Positions 37,917 to 46,468 of a stretch of DNA of 64,000 bases are shown piece by piece. Made by a program: the position numbers and the translations under genes. Each line of letters opens with the position of its first letter. Positions within the stretch are counted from its first letter, which is position 1. Source of the stretch: Flavobacteriaceae bacterium (GTDB lineage: Bacteria; Bacteroidota; Bacteroidia; Flavobacteriales; Flavobacteriaceae); assembly GCA_028279515.1 (NCBI GenBank), contig JANQNQ010000003.1, positions 248,001-312,000 on the forward strand, read 5' to 3'. The notes below the pieces were generated by a model. That model ran no database searches. It saw only the letters and a list, made by a program, of their open reading frames with translations, and was not told the DNA's origin.

Positions 37917-38225
37917 TTACGAGGCTTTGATAACCGCAGCAGCAGTACAGCAGCAAGCTGGTGTACAAGTACAGCAGCATCCAGCGCCTACAACTGGGTC
38001 AGAAGAACCACCGTGAAGACTGTGATTTTTGAACGCTTCTTCGATCGATTGAAGATCTCTCACGCCCAATTTCTCAGTTCTTGAGGTGTTGTTCCCCCAT
38101 GCCAAGGCAATAAGATCTCCTTCAAGCAAGCCTTTAGCGGCCGCTGTTAAAGCAGATGCATCATTCCCTTCTAACAGGTCTGTGATAGGATTGTCAAAAT
38201 CCCTGTAATCAGTGATTGTACCCAT
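37917..38225 (-). CDS. TOMM precursor peptide
   Basis: This is a 102-residue peptide with an acidic, helical leader (residues 1-82; LTAAAKGLLEGDLIALAWGNN) and a Cys/Thr-rich core from residue 83: Cys at 83, 84, 85, 87, 91, 92 and 93, and Thr at 86, 88 and 94, then a short Ala-rich tail (AAAVIKAS). The core starts after DPVVGAG, a plausible cleavage region. Clustered CCC blocks resemble the streptolysin S/heterocycloanthracin style. It is the first gene of the operon, directly before the modification enzymes. Ring sites are inferred, not shown. Confidence 0.88.
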   Translation of the reverse strand: MGTITDYRDFDNPITDLLEGNDASALTAAAKGLLEGDLIALAWGNNTSRTEKLGVRDLQSIEEAFKNHSLHGGSSDPVVGAGCCCTCTPACCCTAAAVIKAS

Positions 38226-38278
38226 AATTTAAAGGTTTAAGTTAGACAATAGCGATGCCCCTAATTTGAAGCATCACT

Positions 38279-38313
38279 CAAAATTAGTTACGACAACCTC
38301 AATATGGTTGAGG
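38279..38313 (-). promoter_or_regulatory. Candidate promoter and operator of the TOMM operon
   Basis: On the minus strand TAATTTTG (38286-38279) matches TAnnTTTG about 54 bases before the precursor start. Just upstream lies an inverted repeat CCTCAA-N5-TTGAGG (38297-38313). No TTG lies at the ideal 17-23 spacing, so the regulator site is speculative. Confidence 0.45.
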
Positions 38314-38456
38314 GTAAATCCGCGAATCTTAAAACAGGTAAAACTACTTGGAGGGTATCTTAAGGGGATAATGCGCTCATATACAAATAGTTAAATGAGC
38401 TTGTATTTTAATGACATAATGGTACTTGCGAAGTAGGGTTTCTTAAGCTTGAAAAG

Positions 38457-38476
38457 ATTCCTGCCTGCGCAGGAAT
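38457..38476. repeat. REP-like palindrome
   Basis: ATTCCTGC-CTGC-GCAGGAAT is a perfect 8-bp palindromic stem, 11 bases behind the Sua5/YciO-type stop codon. It may help end the minus-strand transcript, but its T-run is short. Confidence 0.6.
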
Positions 38477-38487
38477 GACACTAACAG

Positions 38488-39108
38488 CTACAGTACATCT
38501 AATGAACCTTTGCCCTCACGAATCACTTCGGGTTCGTAATCTGAAAGGTCGATAACCGTAGAAGGTTGGTTATCTCCATAGCCACCATCAATGACAGCGT
38601 CAACAAGGTTGTCCCATTTTTCGTAGATCAATTCGGGATCTGTAGTATATTCAATAACTTCGTCCTCGTCGTAAATAGAAGTAGATACGATCGGATTGCC
38701 TAATTCTTCAACCAACAGTCGAGCGATCGCATTGTCAGGTACACGAATACCGACCGTTTTTTTCTTTTTGAAAACTTTTGGCAGGCTGTTGTTTCCTGGA
38801 AGAATGAAAGTATAAGGCCCTGGAAGCGCTCTCTTGAGAATCTTAAACGTAGCGGTGTCTATCTGGCGTACATAATCAGAAAGGTTGCTCAAATCGGCGC
38901 AGATAAACGAGAAATTAGCCTTCTCTAACTTCACCCCTTTTATTCTCGCGATACGCTCTAAAGCTTTGGTATTGGTAATATCACAGCCTAAACCATAGAC
39001 CGTGTCGGTGGGATAAATGACCAATCCTCCATTTCGAAGAATTTTGACCACTTTGGCAATTTCCTTCGGGTTGGGATTTTCATCATATATTTTGATAAAC
39101 TCAGCCAT
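38488..39108 (-). CDS. Sua5/YciO/YrdC-family protein, putative threonylcarbamoyladenylate synthase
   Basis: This 206-residue YrdC-domain protein starts with the RNGGLVIYPTDTVYGLGCD motif and has KGVKLEKANFSFICADLSNL, PGPYTFIL and TVGIRVPDN. TsaC/Sua5 enzymes make threonylcarbamoyl-AMP for the t6A modification of tRNA. The length and the KLEKANFS region are closer to the YciO subgroup, whose activity is less certain, so no gene symbol is given. The start codon touches the stop codon of the helicase gene, which is transcribed first. Confidence 0.85.
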   Translation of the reverse strand: MAEFIKIYDENPNPKEIAKVVKILRNGGLVIYPTDTVYGLGCDITNTKALERIARIKGVKLEKANFSFICADLSNLSDYVRQIDTATFKILKRALPGPYTFILPGNNSLPKVFKKKKTVGIRVPDNAIARLLVEELGNPIVSTSIYDEDEVIEYTTDPELIYEKWDNLVDAVIDGGYGDNQPSTVIDLSDYEPEVIREGKGSLDVL

Positions 39109-41438
39109 TATCCTATCACATTTAATTTGGCAAATCGCAACAGCAGTTTTTTAATGCCTCCATTTTCAAACTGAATTTCAGCTTTCTTGTCATTGCCCAC
39201 ACCATCAATCTTAAGTACCTTTCCTTTTCCGAAGCGAATGTGTTCTACCACGTTTCCGACGGAAAGTTCTGAATCAAAAAGGTTACTGTTTGACGAGCCA
39301 TTAGAAGGTGAAGACAATGGCTTCAACTTACGTAACTTTCTCAATTGATCTTCAGACGGCTTCTTATAGCTAGGCGGTGCGCTACTCGTTGGTTTTTTAA
39401 GGCGAAGCTTGCTTTTATCGACTTCCCCAAAAATATCACTGTCAATCAACGGTTTGTAGCGGTATTCTTCCACTGGGGTTAAATACTCCAAATATTGATC
39501 GTCGATCTCTTCAATAAATCGGCTAGGTTCTGCATCGATCAATTTTCCCCAGCGATAACGACTTTGTGTATACGTCAAGTACGCCTGCTTTTCCGCCCGA
39601 GTCAATGCAACATAAAACAATCGGCGTTCTTCTTCCAGCTCACTGCGGGTATTCATACTCATGGCAGATGGAAAGAGATCTTCTTCCATTCCAACAATAT
39701 AAACATACGGGAATTCGAGTCCCTTTGCCAAGTGAATCGTCATCAGTGCTACGCGATCATCATCCCCACTGTCCTTGTCCATATCAGTTGCCAGGGCCAC
39801 ATCTTCTAAGAATTCAGTTAAAGCTCCAGTAGTATCAGCCAATTGCTTTTGCTCTTCGACAAAATCTTTGATACCGTTTAAGAGTTCTTCTACGTTTTCC
39901 ATTCGGGCGATTCCTTCTGGAGTACCGTCCTTCTTGAATTCTTGCAACAATCCTGTTTTCTTGGCCACATGTTCAGATACAGCAAAGGCATCGCCACCTT
40001 GGTTCATGATCTGAAAACTTTGGATCATGGTCACAAAGTCTTGAAGTTTGTTTTTGGTGCCCGAATTGATCTTTAGGTCAATTTTGTCGATATTCTGCAT
40101 TACTTCAAAAATCGAACGTCCATAGTGATTGGCAGCAACAATCAGTTTATCGACTGTTGTTTGTCCGATACCGCGTGCTGGATAATTGATGACACGTTTC
40201 AATGCTTCCTCATCCTTCGGATTAATGATGATTCGCAAGTATGCCAATACATCTTTGATTTCCTTACGTTGATAGAAACTGAGTCCGCCGTAAATTCGAT
40301 ACGGAATGTCTCTTTTTCTCAACGCATCTTCAATCGCCCTTGACTGTGCGTTGGTTCTATATAAAACAGCAAAATCTCCGTTGGGAAGGTGTTCCTGCAT
40401 GCGGGTATCAAAGATCGAACTCGCCACAAAGCGCCCTTCTTCTCCATCAGTAATGCTTCGATTCACTTTGATCTTGGGCCCTTCTTCATTGGCCGTCCAA
40501 ACTACTTTCTCAAGTTTGGTCTTGTTCTTATCTATAATAGAGTTGGCCGCTTGTACGATGTTCTTCGTAGAACGGTAATTCTGCTCCAAACGATACATTT
40601 GTACATCGTCATAATCCTTTTGGAAGTTGAGGATATTGTTGATGTTCGCTCCGCGGAAGGCGTAAATACTCTGTGCATCATCTCCTACCACGCAAATGTT
40701 CTGAAACTTATCAGACAGCGCTCGTACGATCAAGTACTGCGAGTGGTTGGTATCTTGATACTCATCTACCAAGATATATCGGAAACGTTCTTGATACTTG
40801 GCCAATACATCCGGAAAACGATTCAATAATTCATTGGTTCGCAATAAAAGATCATCAAAGTCCATCGCACCCGCCTTAAAGCAGCGATCCACGTATTCTT
40901 TATAGATATCCCCCATTCTTGGACGTTTGGCCATGGCATCGGCTTCAACCAATTCAGGGTTATTGAAATACGAACGTACGGTAATCAAACTGTTTTTATA
41001 CGAAGAGATACGCGACTGTACTTGTTTATACTTATATACATCTTTGTCCAACCCCATCTCTTTGATTATCGCATTGATCAAACGTTGCGAATCCTGTGTA
41101 TCGTAAATAGTAAAATTGCTTGGATACCCAAGCTTGTCAGCTTCAAAACGAAGAATCTTGGCAAAGATCGAGTGAAAGGTTCCCATCCAAAGATTCTTGG
41201 CTTCACTATTCCCTACAATATCAGCGATACGTTTCTTCATCTCGCGTGCCGCCTTGTTCGTAAAGGTAAGTGCCAAAATGTTAAACGGATCCACTCCTTG
41301 ATGCATCAAGTAAGCAATACGATATGTCAGTACACGGGTCTTACCAGATCCGGCACCTGCAATGACAATCATAGGCCCATCTTTTTGCAAGGTTGGGGCC
41401 AATTGCGCTTCGTTAAGTTGACTTAAATATTCTTCCAA
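39108..41438 (-). CDS. pcrA: UvrD/PcrA-type ATP-dependent DNA helicase
   Basis: This SF1A helicase of 776 residues carries motif I AGAGSGKTRVLTYRIAYL, motif Ia TFTNKAAREMKKRI, motif II YILVDEYQDTN, motif III VGDDAQSIYAFRGANI, motif IV YRTNAQSRAIEDALR and motif VI RLFYVALTRAEKQAYL. A C-terminal Tudor-like domain (VGNVVEHIRFGKGKVLKIDG) is typical of PcrA, which interacts with RNA polymerase. It likely unwinds DNA in repair and replication-fork maintenance. Its end overlaps the Sua5/YciO gene start by one base. Confidence 0.93.
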   Translation of the reverse strand: MEEYLSQLNEAQLAPTLQKDGPMIVIAGAGSGKTRVLTYRIAYLMHQGVDPFNILALTFTNKAAREMKKRIADIVGNSEAKNLWMGTFHSIFAKILRFEADKLGYPSNFTIYDTQDSQRLINAIIKEMGLDKDVYKYKQVQSRISSYKNSLITVRSYFNNPELVEADAMAKRPRMGDIYKEYVDRCFKAGAMDFDDLLLRTNELLNRFPDVLAKYQERFRYILVDEYQDTNHSQYLIVRALSDKFQNICVVGDDAQSIYAFRGANINNILNFQKDYDDVQMYRLEQNYRSTKNIVQAANSIIDKNKTKLEKVVWTANEEGPKIKVNRSITDGEEGRFVASSIFDTRMQEHLPNGDFAVLYRTNAQSRAIEDALRKRDIPYRIYGGLSFYQRKEIKDVLAYLRIIINPKDEEALKRVINYPARGIGQTTVDKLIVAANHYGRSIFEVMQNIDKIDLKINSGTKNKLQDFVTMIQSFQIMNQGGDAFAVSEHVAKKTGLLQEFKKDGTPEGIARMENVEELLNGIKDFVEEQKQLADTTGALTEFLEDVALATDMDKDSGDDDRVALMTIHLAKGLEFPYVYIVGMEEDLFPSAMSMNTRSELEEERRLFYVALTRAEKQAYLTYTQSRYRWGKLIDAEPSRFIEEIDDQYLEYLTPVEEYRYKPLIDSDIFGEVDKSKLRLKKPTSSAPPSYKKPSEDQLRKLRKLKPLSSPSNGSSNSNLFDSELSVGNVVEHIRFGKGKVLKIDGVGNDKKAEIQFENGGIKKLLLRFAKLNVIG

Positions 41439-41573
41439 TGTCGTGTAAATCGATTAGCATTCAAATAAGAGTGTGAATTTAGCCATATTCATACGACCAA
41501 TAAAGCATTCCTTCAAATAATTATAAACAGAAATACTAAAAAATTTAAATATCTTTAGCTCTAAATTAACTGC

Positions 41574-42116
41574 ATGAATAAAAACGCTTTCCTCACCGTC
41601 CTCTTTACAACCCTGACTGTTGTAGCTTGGGGACAGCAAAAAACATCAAAAGGCCCTATTATTGCTGAATTTGGTGGTGTTTATCAGGTTGCTGATCAGG
41701 ATTTTGAATTGGATACCAACGGTGTTTTCAAAGTGGTTTTTGATGTTGGAAGAACGTTCGAGGCAAATGATCGACCCAATCCGTTGATCGAGACCGCTGC
41801 TCGTTTTTTGAACATGCATGCGCAAAATGGTGTTAAACCTGAAAACATGAAAGTGGCTCTCGTGGTTCATGGAAGTGCCTCTCAAGACATACTCACCGAT
41901 AAGGCGTATCACAAAAAACACGGGATTGACAACCCAAACACCCCGCTAATCAAAGCTTTGAACGATGCAGGGGTTGATATTATTCTATGCGGACAAACGG
42001 CTGGATATCGCAATATCACACGCAGTGATGCACTTCGTGAAGTCAAATTTGCTCTTTCGGCGATGACCGCTTTGATTCAATTACAAAACAACGAATACAG
42101 ACTTATTAATTTTTGA
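41574..42116 (+). CDS. Periplasmic DsrE-family protein
   Basis: The 180-residue protein begins with a signal peptide (MNKNAFLTVLFTTLTVVAWG, cleaved near GQQ). The rest has a DsrE/DsrF-like alpha/beta fold: VALVVHGSASQDILTDKAYHKKHG, NTPLIKALNDAGVDIILCGQTAGYRNI, with one Cys in the position (ILCGQT) that often carries sulfur in this family. Its substrate is unknown. The stop codon lies 2 bases before the ATG of the amidohydrolase, so the two are co-translated. Confidence 0.85.
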   Translation: MNKNAFLTVLFTTLTVVAWGQQKTSKGPIIAEFGGVYQVADQDFELDTNGVFKVVFDVGRTFEANDRPNPLIETAARFLNMHAQNGVKPENMKVALVVHGSASQDILTDKAYHKKHGIDNPNTPLIKALNDAGVDIILCGQTAGYRNITRSDALREVKFALSAMTALIQLQNNEYRLINF

Positions 42117-42118
42117 TT

Positions 42119-43393
42119 ATGAAGAAAGTACTTTTGGCCTGTGCCCTCTCCTTTTCGGCCATCACATTTGCTCAGCAAGGGTATGAAAGACTGATCGATG
42201 ATGTAGAAGAAAAAGTAATCGAATGGAGACGGTATTTCCATGAAAACCCTGAGCTTTCAAACCGAGAGTTCAATACGGGTAAAAAGATCGAAGAACACTT
42301 ACGCAAACTCGGACTTGAAGTTGAAGCCGGGGTAGCCAAAACAGGAGTCGTTGGTATATTAAAAGGAAAAAGACCAGGAAAGGTCTTAGCACTTAGAGCC
42401 GATATTGATGCGTTACCTGTGACCGAAACGGCTGATGTACCCTTTAAATCTAAGGTTACAACTACTTTCCTCGGAAAAGAAACAGGCGTTATGCATGCCT
42501 GCGGTCATGATACGCATACTGCCATTTTAATGGGTGTTGCCGAAGTGCTCTCAAAAAATAACGACTTTGCTGGTACCGTGAAGTTTATCTTTCAACCTGC
42601 TGAAGAAGGAGCGCCTCCCGGAGAAGAAGGCGGTGCCGAATTAATGGTGAAAGAAGGTGTCCTCGAAAACCCAAAAGTAGATGCCATTTTCGGATTGCAC
42701 ATTTCTTCGGGACTTGAAGTCGGGCACATCAATTATAAGCCAGGCGGAACTATGGCGTCATCTCAACGCTTTGTGATCAAAGTAAAAGGAAAGCAAACAC
42801 ATGGTTCGACACCTTGGACGGGCGTCGATCCTATCTTGATCTCGGCTAAGATTGTCGATGGATTGCAATCGATCATCAGTAGAGAATCTCCGTTGACAGA
42901 AGAGGCTGCCGTTATTTCGGTCGGAAAGATCACGAGTGGAGTGCGCTTTAATATCATTCCTGAATCGGCTGAAATGATTGGAACCGTTAGAACTCTAGAT
43001 TATGATATGCGAGCAAAAATCAACAAACGTATGGAAGAAATGGTTCCTGCTATCGCAAAAGCTTACGGGGGTGAGGCAACCGTCGAGATTACTACCACCG
43101 CTCCGATTACCTATAATGACCCGGCCTTAACAGCCGAATCGCTTCCTTCGTTACAGAAGGTGGCCGGAAAAGAGAATGTCATTTTGGCCAAGGCCATTAC
43201 TGGAGCTGAAGATTTTGCTTTCTTTCAAGAGAAAGTACCTGGGTTCTATTTCTTTATAGGTGGAAAAAGTAAAGATGCCAAACCAGAAGAGGTCTTTCCG
43301 CATCACACACCTAACTTTTACATCGATGAAAGCGGAATGAAGCTCGGTGTCAAAGCATTTGTTCAACTAACTATGGATTACCTCGGAAAATAA
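42119..43393 (+). CDS. M20-family metal-dependent amidohydrolase / carboxypeptidase
   Basis: The ATG at 42119 is used; a TTG two codons earlier is also in frame. The product has 424 residues with a signal peptide (ending near TFAQ). Metal ligands and catalytic residues of M20D enzymes are seen: LRADIDALPVTE, MHACGHDTHTAILMG, FQPAEEGAPPGEEGG, IFGLHISS, and TGAEDFAFFQEKVPGFYFFIG. This group hydrolyses N-acyl amino acids such as hippurate or acyl-dipeptides. Secretion to the periplasm is predicted. It lies in an operon with DsrE before and the glutamate-synthase-like gene one base after. Confidence 0.93.
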   Translation: MKKVLLACALSFSAITFAQQGYERLIDDVEEKVIEWRRYFHENPELSNREFNTGKKIEEHLRKLGLEVEAGVAKTGVVGILKGKRPGKVLALRADIDALPVTETADVPFKSKVTTTFLGKETGVMHACGHDTHTAILMGVAEVLSKNNDFAGTVKFIFQPAEEGAPPGEEGGAELMVKEGVLENPKVDAIFGLHISSGLEVGHINYKPGGTMASSQRFVIKVKGKQTHGSTPWTGVDPILISAKIVDGLQSIISRESPLTEEAAVISVGKITSGVRFNIIPESAEMIGTVRTLDYDMRAKINKRMEEMVPAIAKAYGGEATVEITTTAPITYNDPALTAESLPSLQKVAGKENVILAKAITGAEDFAFFQEKVPGFYFFIGGKSKDAKPEEVFPHHTPNFYIDESGMKLGVKAFVQLTMDYLGK

Positions 43394-43394
43394 T

Positions 43395-44957
43395 ATGGAA
43401 GTAATTGGTGATTTTCTCTCAAACATTGCATGGTGGGGATGGATCTTGATCGTCTTGGGAATCATTGCTATCAGAGATATTTTTCAACGGAAACATACGA
43501 TAAGTCATAACTTTCCGATCATCGGGCACATTCGTTATATACTCGAAAGTATCGGGCCAGAGCTGCGGCAATACCTAGTGGCAAACAATCGCGAAGAGTT
43601 ACCGTTTAATCGTATCGAACGTGGTTGGATCTATGCTTCCGCTAAAAAAGAAAACAACTACGAAGGTTTTGGAACGGATAGAGACATTTATGCACATCAG
43701 CATATTTTCGTGAACAACGCCATGATGCCATTTAAAGTTGCAGAAGGCCACCCAAATGATATTGACAAGACGTTTTTGCCTTGCGCAAAGATCATGGGCG
43801 CCTACAACAAACGTAAACGACCGTATCGCCCGGCATCGATCATCAATGTGTCGGCCATGAGTTTTGGTTCGTTATCGGCCAAGGCTGTTGAATCACTTAA
43901 TAAAGGCGTGGATATTGCGGATGCGTATCACAATACCGGCGAGGGCGGGCTTTCTCCGCATCACAGTCATGGAGGTGATGTCGTTTTTCACTTCGGAACA
44001 GGCTACTTCGGAGTGCGAAATCCAGACGGTACCTTTTCGATGGAAAAAATGGTGCAACTGGTCAAAGACAACCCATTTGTCCGCGCCATCGAAGTGAAAC
44101 TATCTCAAGGAGCTAAACCTGGAAAGGGAGGCGTATTGCCTGGAAAGAAAATAACTCCAGAGATTGCAGCCATTCGTGGTGTTGAAATCGGAAAAGATGT
44201 ACTTTCACCGCCTAATCACTCAGCATTTTCAACAGTACCCGAGCTTTTACAATTTGTAGAAGATATCGCGGAAGCCACTGGACTGCCTGTTGGCATAAAG
44301 GCTGCCATCGGTAAATTGGACCAATGGGAAGAGTTGGCCAAATTGATGAAAGAAACCGGAAAAGGTCCAGACTTCATTACTGTAGATGGTGGTGAAGGTG
44401 GAACGGGAGCTGCACCTCCAAGTTTTGCAGATCACGTATCGCTTCCGTGGGTGTATGGTTTTGCCGATCTATACAAGCTTTTCAAGAATTACGACCTTAC
44501 CGAACGTATTGTTTTTGTAGGTAGCGGAAAATTAGGCTTTCCTGCCAAAGCGGCCATGGCGTTTGCTATGGGAGTAGATTGTATCAATGTGGCTCGAGAA
44601 GCGATGATGAGCATCGGTTGCATTCAGGCACAGATATGTCATACCAATCGTTGTCCCACTGGTATTGCCACACAAAGCAAATGGCTACAAAATGGAATTA
44701 ATATTCCGCTGAAATCAGAACGCTTAGCGCAGTACTTCAAAACCTTCAAAAAAGAGTTTATTGAGATCACACATGCCGCAGGACACGAGCATCCTTGTCA
44801 GTTTGACATGCAGGATATTGAAGTGAATGTTGATGATCACAACCTCAGCAAAGAATTGTCTCGTACCTACATGTACAACAAAACGAAAGTACCTTTTACC
44901 AATATGCAGGACTTAAAGGATTGCATATATTTGGGCGGAACATCAAAAACAACTTGA
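43395..44957 (+). CDS. FMN-binding glutamate synthase-like protein
   Basis: The 520-residue protein has an N-terminal membrane helix (WWGWILIVLGIIAI) and then the glutamate synthase large-subunit central domain: NVSAMSFGSLSAKAVESLNKG, GGLSPHHSHGGD, VEIGKDVLSPPNHSAF, and FITVDGGEGGTGAAPPSFADH. The Cys region CIQAQICHTNRCPTGIATQ resembles the [3Fe-4S] ligands. The glutaminase domain is absent, so an ordinary GOGAT reaction is unlikely. The true substrate of this membrane-anchored group is not known. The gene follows the M20 gene closely. Confidence 0.9.
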   Translation: MEVIGDFLSNIAWWGWILIVLGIIAIRDIFQRKHTISHNFPIIGHIRYILESIGPELRQYLVANNREELPFNRIERGWIYASAKKENNYEGFGTDRDIYAHQHIFVNNAMMPFKVAEGHPNDIDKTFLPCAKIMGAYNKRKRPYRPASIINVSAMSFGSLSAKAVESLNKGVDIADAYHNTGEGGLSPHHSHGGDVVFHFGTGYFGVRNPDGTFSMEKMVQLVKDNPFVRAIEVKLSQGAKPGKGGVLPGKKITPEIAAIRGVEIGKDVLSPPNHSAFSTVPELLQFVEDIAEATGLPVGIKAAIGKLDQWEELAKLMKETGKGPDFITVDGGEGGTGAAPPSFADHVSLPWVYGFADLYKLFKNYDLTERIVFVGSGKLGFPAKAAMAFAMGVDCINVAREAMMSIGCIQAQICHTNRCPTGIATQSKWLQNGINIPLKSERLAQYFKTFKKEFIEITHAAGHEHPCQFDMQDIEVNVDDHNLSKELSRTYMYNKTKVPFTNMQDLKDCIYLGGTSKTT

Positions 44958-45029
44958 CGAATCACATATAATTTTACAGGAATTTAAACGTTACAAACTA
45001 GAACTAAACAATCCCCTAATAAACTGACT

Positions 45030-45551
45030 ATGGACGAACAACGCATCATCGAACTCCTTCTCTACTTACTACCTGCTATTGTTACAGGTGCCATCGCCTA
45101 TTATTTCTTTAAACTGCATACGGCCAATGAAGACGGACGACGACGTTTTCTTCTACATAAAGACATGCAAGTGAATGCCATGCCGCTTCGTTTGCAAGCT
45201 TATGAGCGTATGGCTCTTTTTTTAGAGCGTATTGCTCCGCCTAAATTGATGATTCGTGTGGGTCCAAGAAACGCCGACAAGGACGAATACGAAGCACTTT
45301 TGGTCAAAAATATTGAAGACGAGTTTGATCACAATCTCTCGCAGCAGATCTACATGTCTGACGAATGCTGGAACATCATCAACGCGGCTAAGAACACCAC
45401 GATTCAAATGATCCGTAAGGCGAGCATGCTCGAAAAGGTAGATAGTGCCGACAAGCTTCGCGAAACAATCCTAAGAGACCTCTTGGACAAACGTTCTCCT
45501 TCAAACACTGCTTTAGAATATATCAAGAAAGAAGTAAGCGAAATGTGGTAA
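45030..45551 (+). CDS. Conserved small membrane-anchored hypothetical protein
   Basis: The 173-residue protein has one N-terminal transmembrane helix (IIELLLYLLPAIVTGAIAYYFF) and a cytosolic helical domain rich in charged residues (LHKDMQVNAMPLRLQAYERMALFLERIAPPKLM, FDHNLSQQIYMSDECWNIINAAKN). The helical part is of a type seen widely in Bacteroidetes but I assign no function. It ends only 2 bases from the convergent patatin gene, with no terminator visible between them. Confidence 0.82.
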   Translation: MDEQRIIELLLYLLPAIVTGAIAYYFFKLHTANEDGRRRFLLHKDMQVNAMPLRLQAYERMALFLERIAPPKLMIRVGPRNADKDEYEALLVKNIEDEFDHNLSQQIYMSDECWNIINAAKNTTIQMIRKASMLEKVDSADKLRETILRDLLDKRSPSNTALEYIKKEVSEMW

Positions 45552-45553
45552 TT

Positions 45554-46468
45554 TTAGGAAGCTCCTTCGCTTTCCTTGCTCTTTAGTTTTTCAGCTTTTT
45601 CTTTGGCGTGGGCAAAGCCTTGCTCCCACCATTCTTTCATACGCTTTCTATTGAAGACCAACGAGTTTTCAGTAAGTTGTGTGGGCGTGTAGTAAATATT
45701 CAGCTTTACGTTTTTGTGTAGTGCAGCCAGCTTACCTTCGGCGATGTCGTGATATTCCACTTGATCTAAAAGAAAACCGAAGAGATTTACCATCAACGAA
45801 AAGGGGTTCTTTCCGAGTACTTTTGAATATTCCATGTTTTCGGCTTCCAAAATAATGGCATCCACTTCGGTGGCACCGCGGCGTATGGCTTCACGGATAG
45901 GAACGACGCAACCGAGTCCGCCATCGGCGTATTCAAAGCCATTCTTCTTAACCAACGACATAAACGGAATATAGTTACACGAGATCCAGATCCAGTCGCA
46001 AAAGTCTTCGTAGCTAAACTCTGAGATGCTTTTATATTCAACGCGGTTCTTTGATAAATTCGAAACCGTGACGATCACATTCTTATTCTTGCTCTTAATA
46101 CTTTCAAACTCATCTTTGGTGAAGTTTTTCTTGATGTTTCGTCTTAGGGCTTTGCTTTCTCCAAAGGTACGTTTCCCTTTGATGATCTGCCAGAATACGT
46201 TAAGGTGGTTGATGGACACATACTGCCTATCCCCTTTCTTCTTGACCACAAAAGGGTTGTTGCTAAAGATGGTTCTTTGAGTGACCGTGGTGTAGATGTC
46301 GTAGACCTTTTCTACTTTTCCGTCTGCCAAATGCGGAATCAGCAGACTTCCAGTGGAAGTCCCCAGATATAAGTCGTAATCCTTTTTCTCTTCTTGGATC
46401 AAATACTGTGCTACGCCGCCAGCAAAAGCTCCTTTGCTTCCGCCGCCGCTGATCACCAATGCTTTCAT
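45554..46468 (-). CDS. Patatin-like phospholipase (paralogue 2)
   Basis: The 304-residue patatin-fold protein carries an oxyanion loop GGGSKGAFAG (residues 8-17), nucleophile Ser38 in GTSTG and the catalytic Asp in YADGGLG (about residue 178). Lipid acyl hydrolase activity is expected. It is closely similar to the upstream paralogue at 46465-47373 along its full length, overlaps it by 4 bases, and probably arose by tandem duplication. No signal peptide is visible, so action on inner-membrane or cytosolic lipids is likely. Confidence 0.9.
   Translation of the reverse strand: MKALVISGGGSKGAFAGGVAQYLIQEEKKDYDLYLGTSTGSLLIPHLADGKVEKVYDIYTTVTQRTIFSNNPFVVKKKGDRQYVSINHLNVFWQIIKGKRTFGESKALRRNIKKNFTKDEFESIKSKNKNVIVTVSNLSKNRVEYKSISEFSYEDFCDWIWISCNYIPFMSLVKKNGFEYADGGLGCVVPIREAIRRGATEVDAIILEAENMEYSKVLGKNPFSLMVNLFGFLLDQVEYHDIAEGKLAALHKNVKLNIYYTPTQLTENSLVFNRKRMKEWWEQGFAHAKEKAEKLKSKESEGAS

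Noticed and set aside
41549-41556. TATCTTTA as promoter of the DsrE gene
   Set aside because: One mismatch to TAnnTTTG and no TTG at a suitable distance; not listed as a feature.
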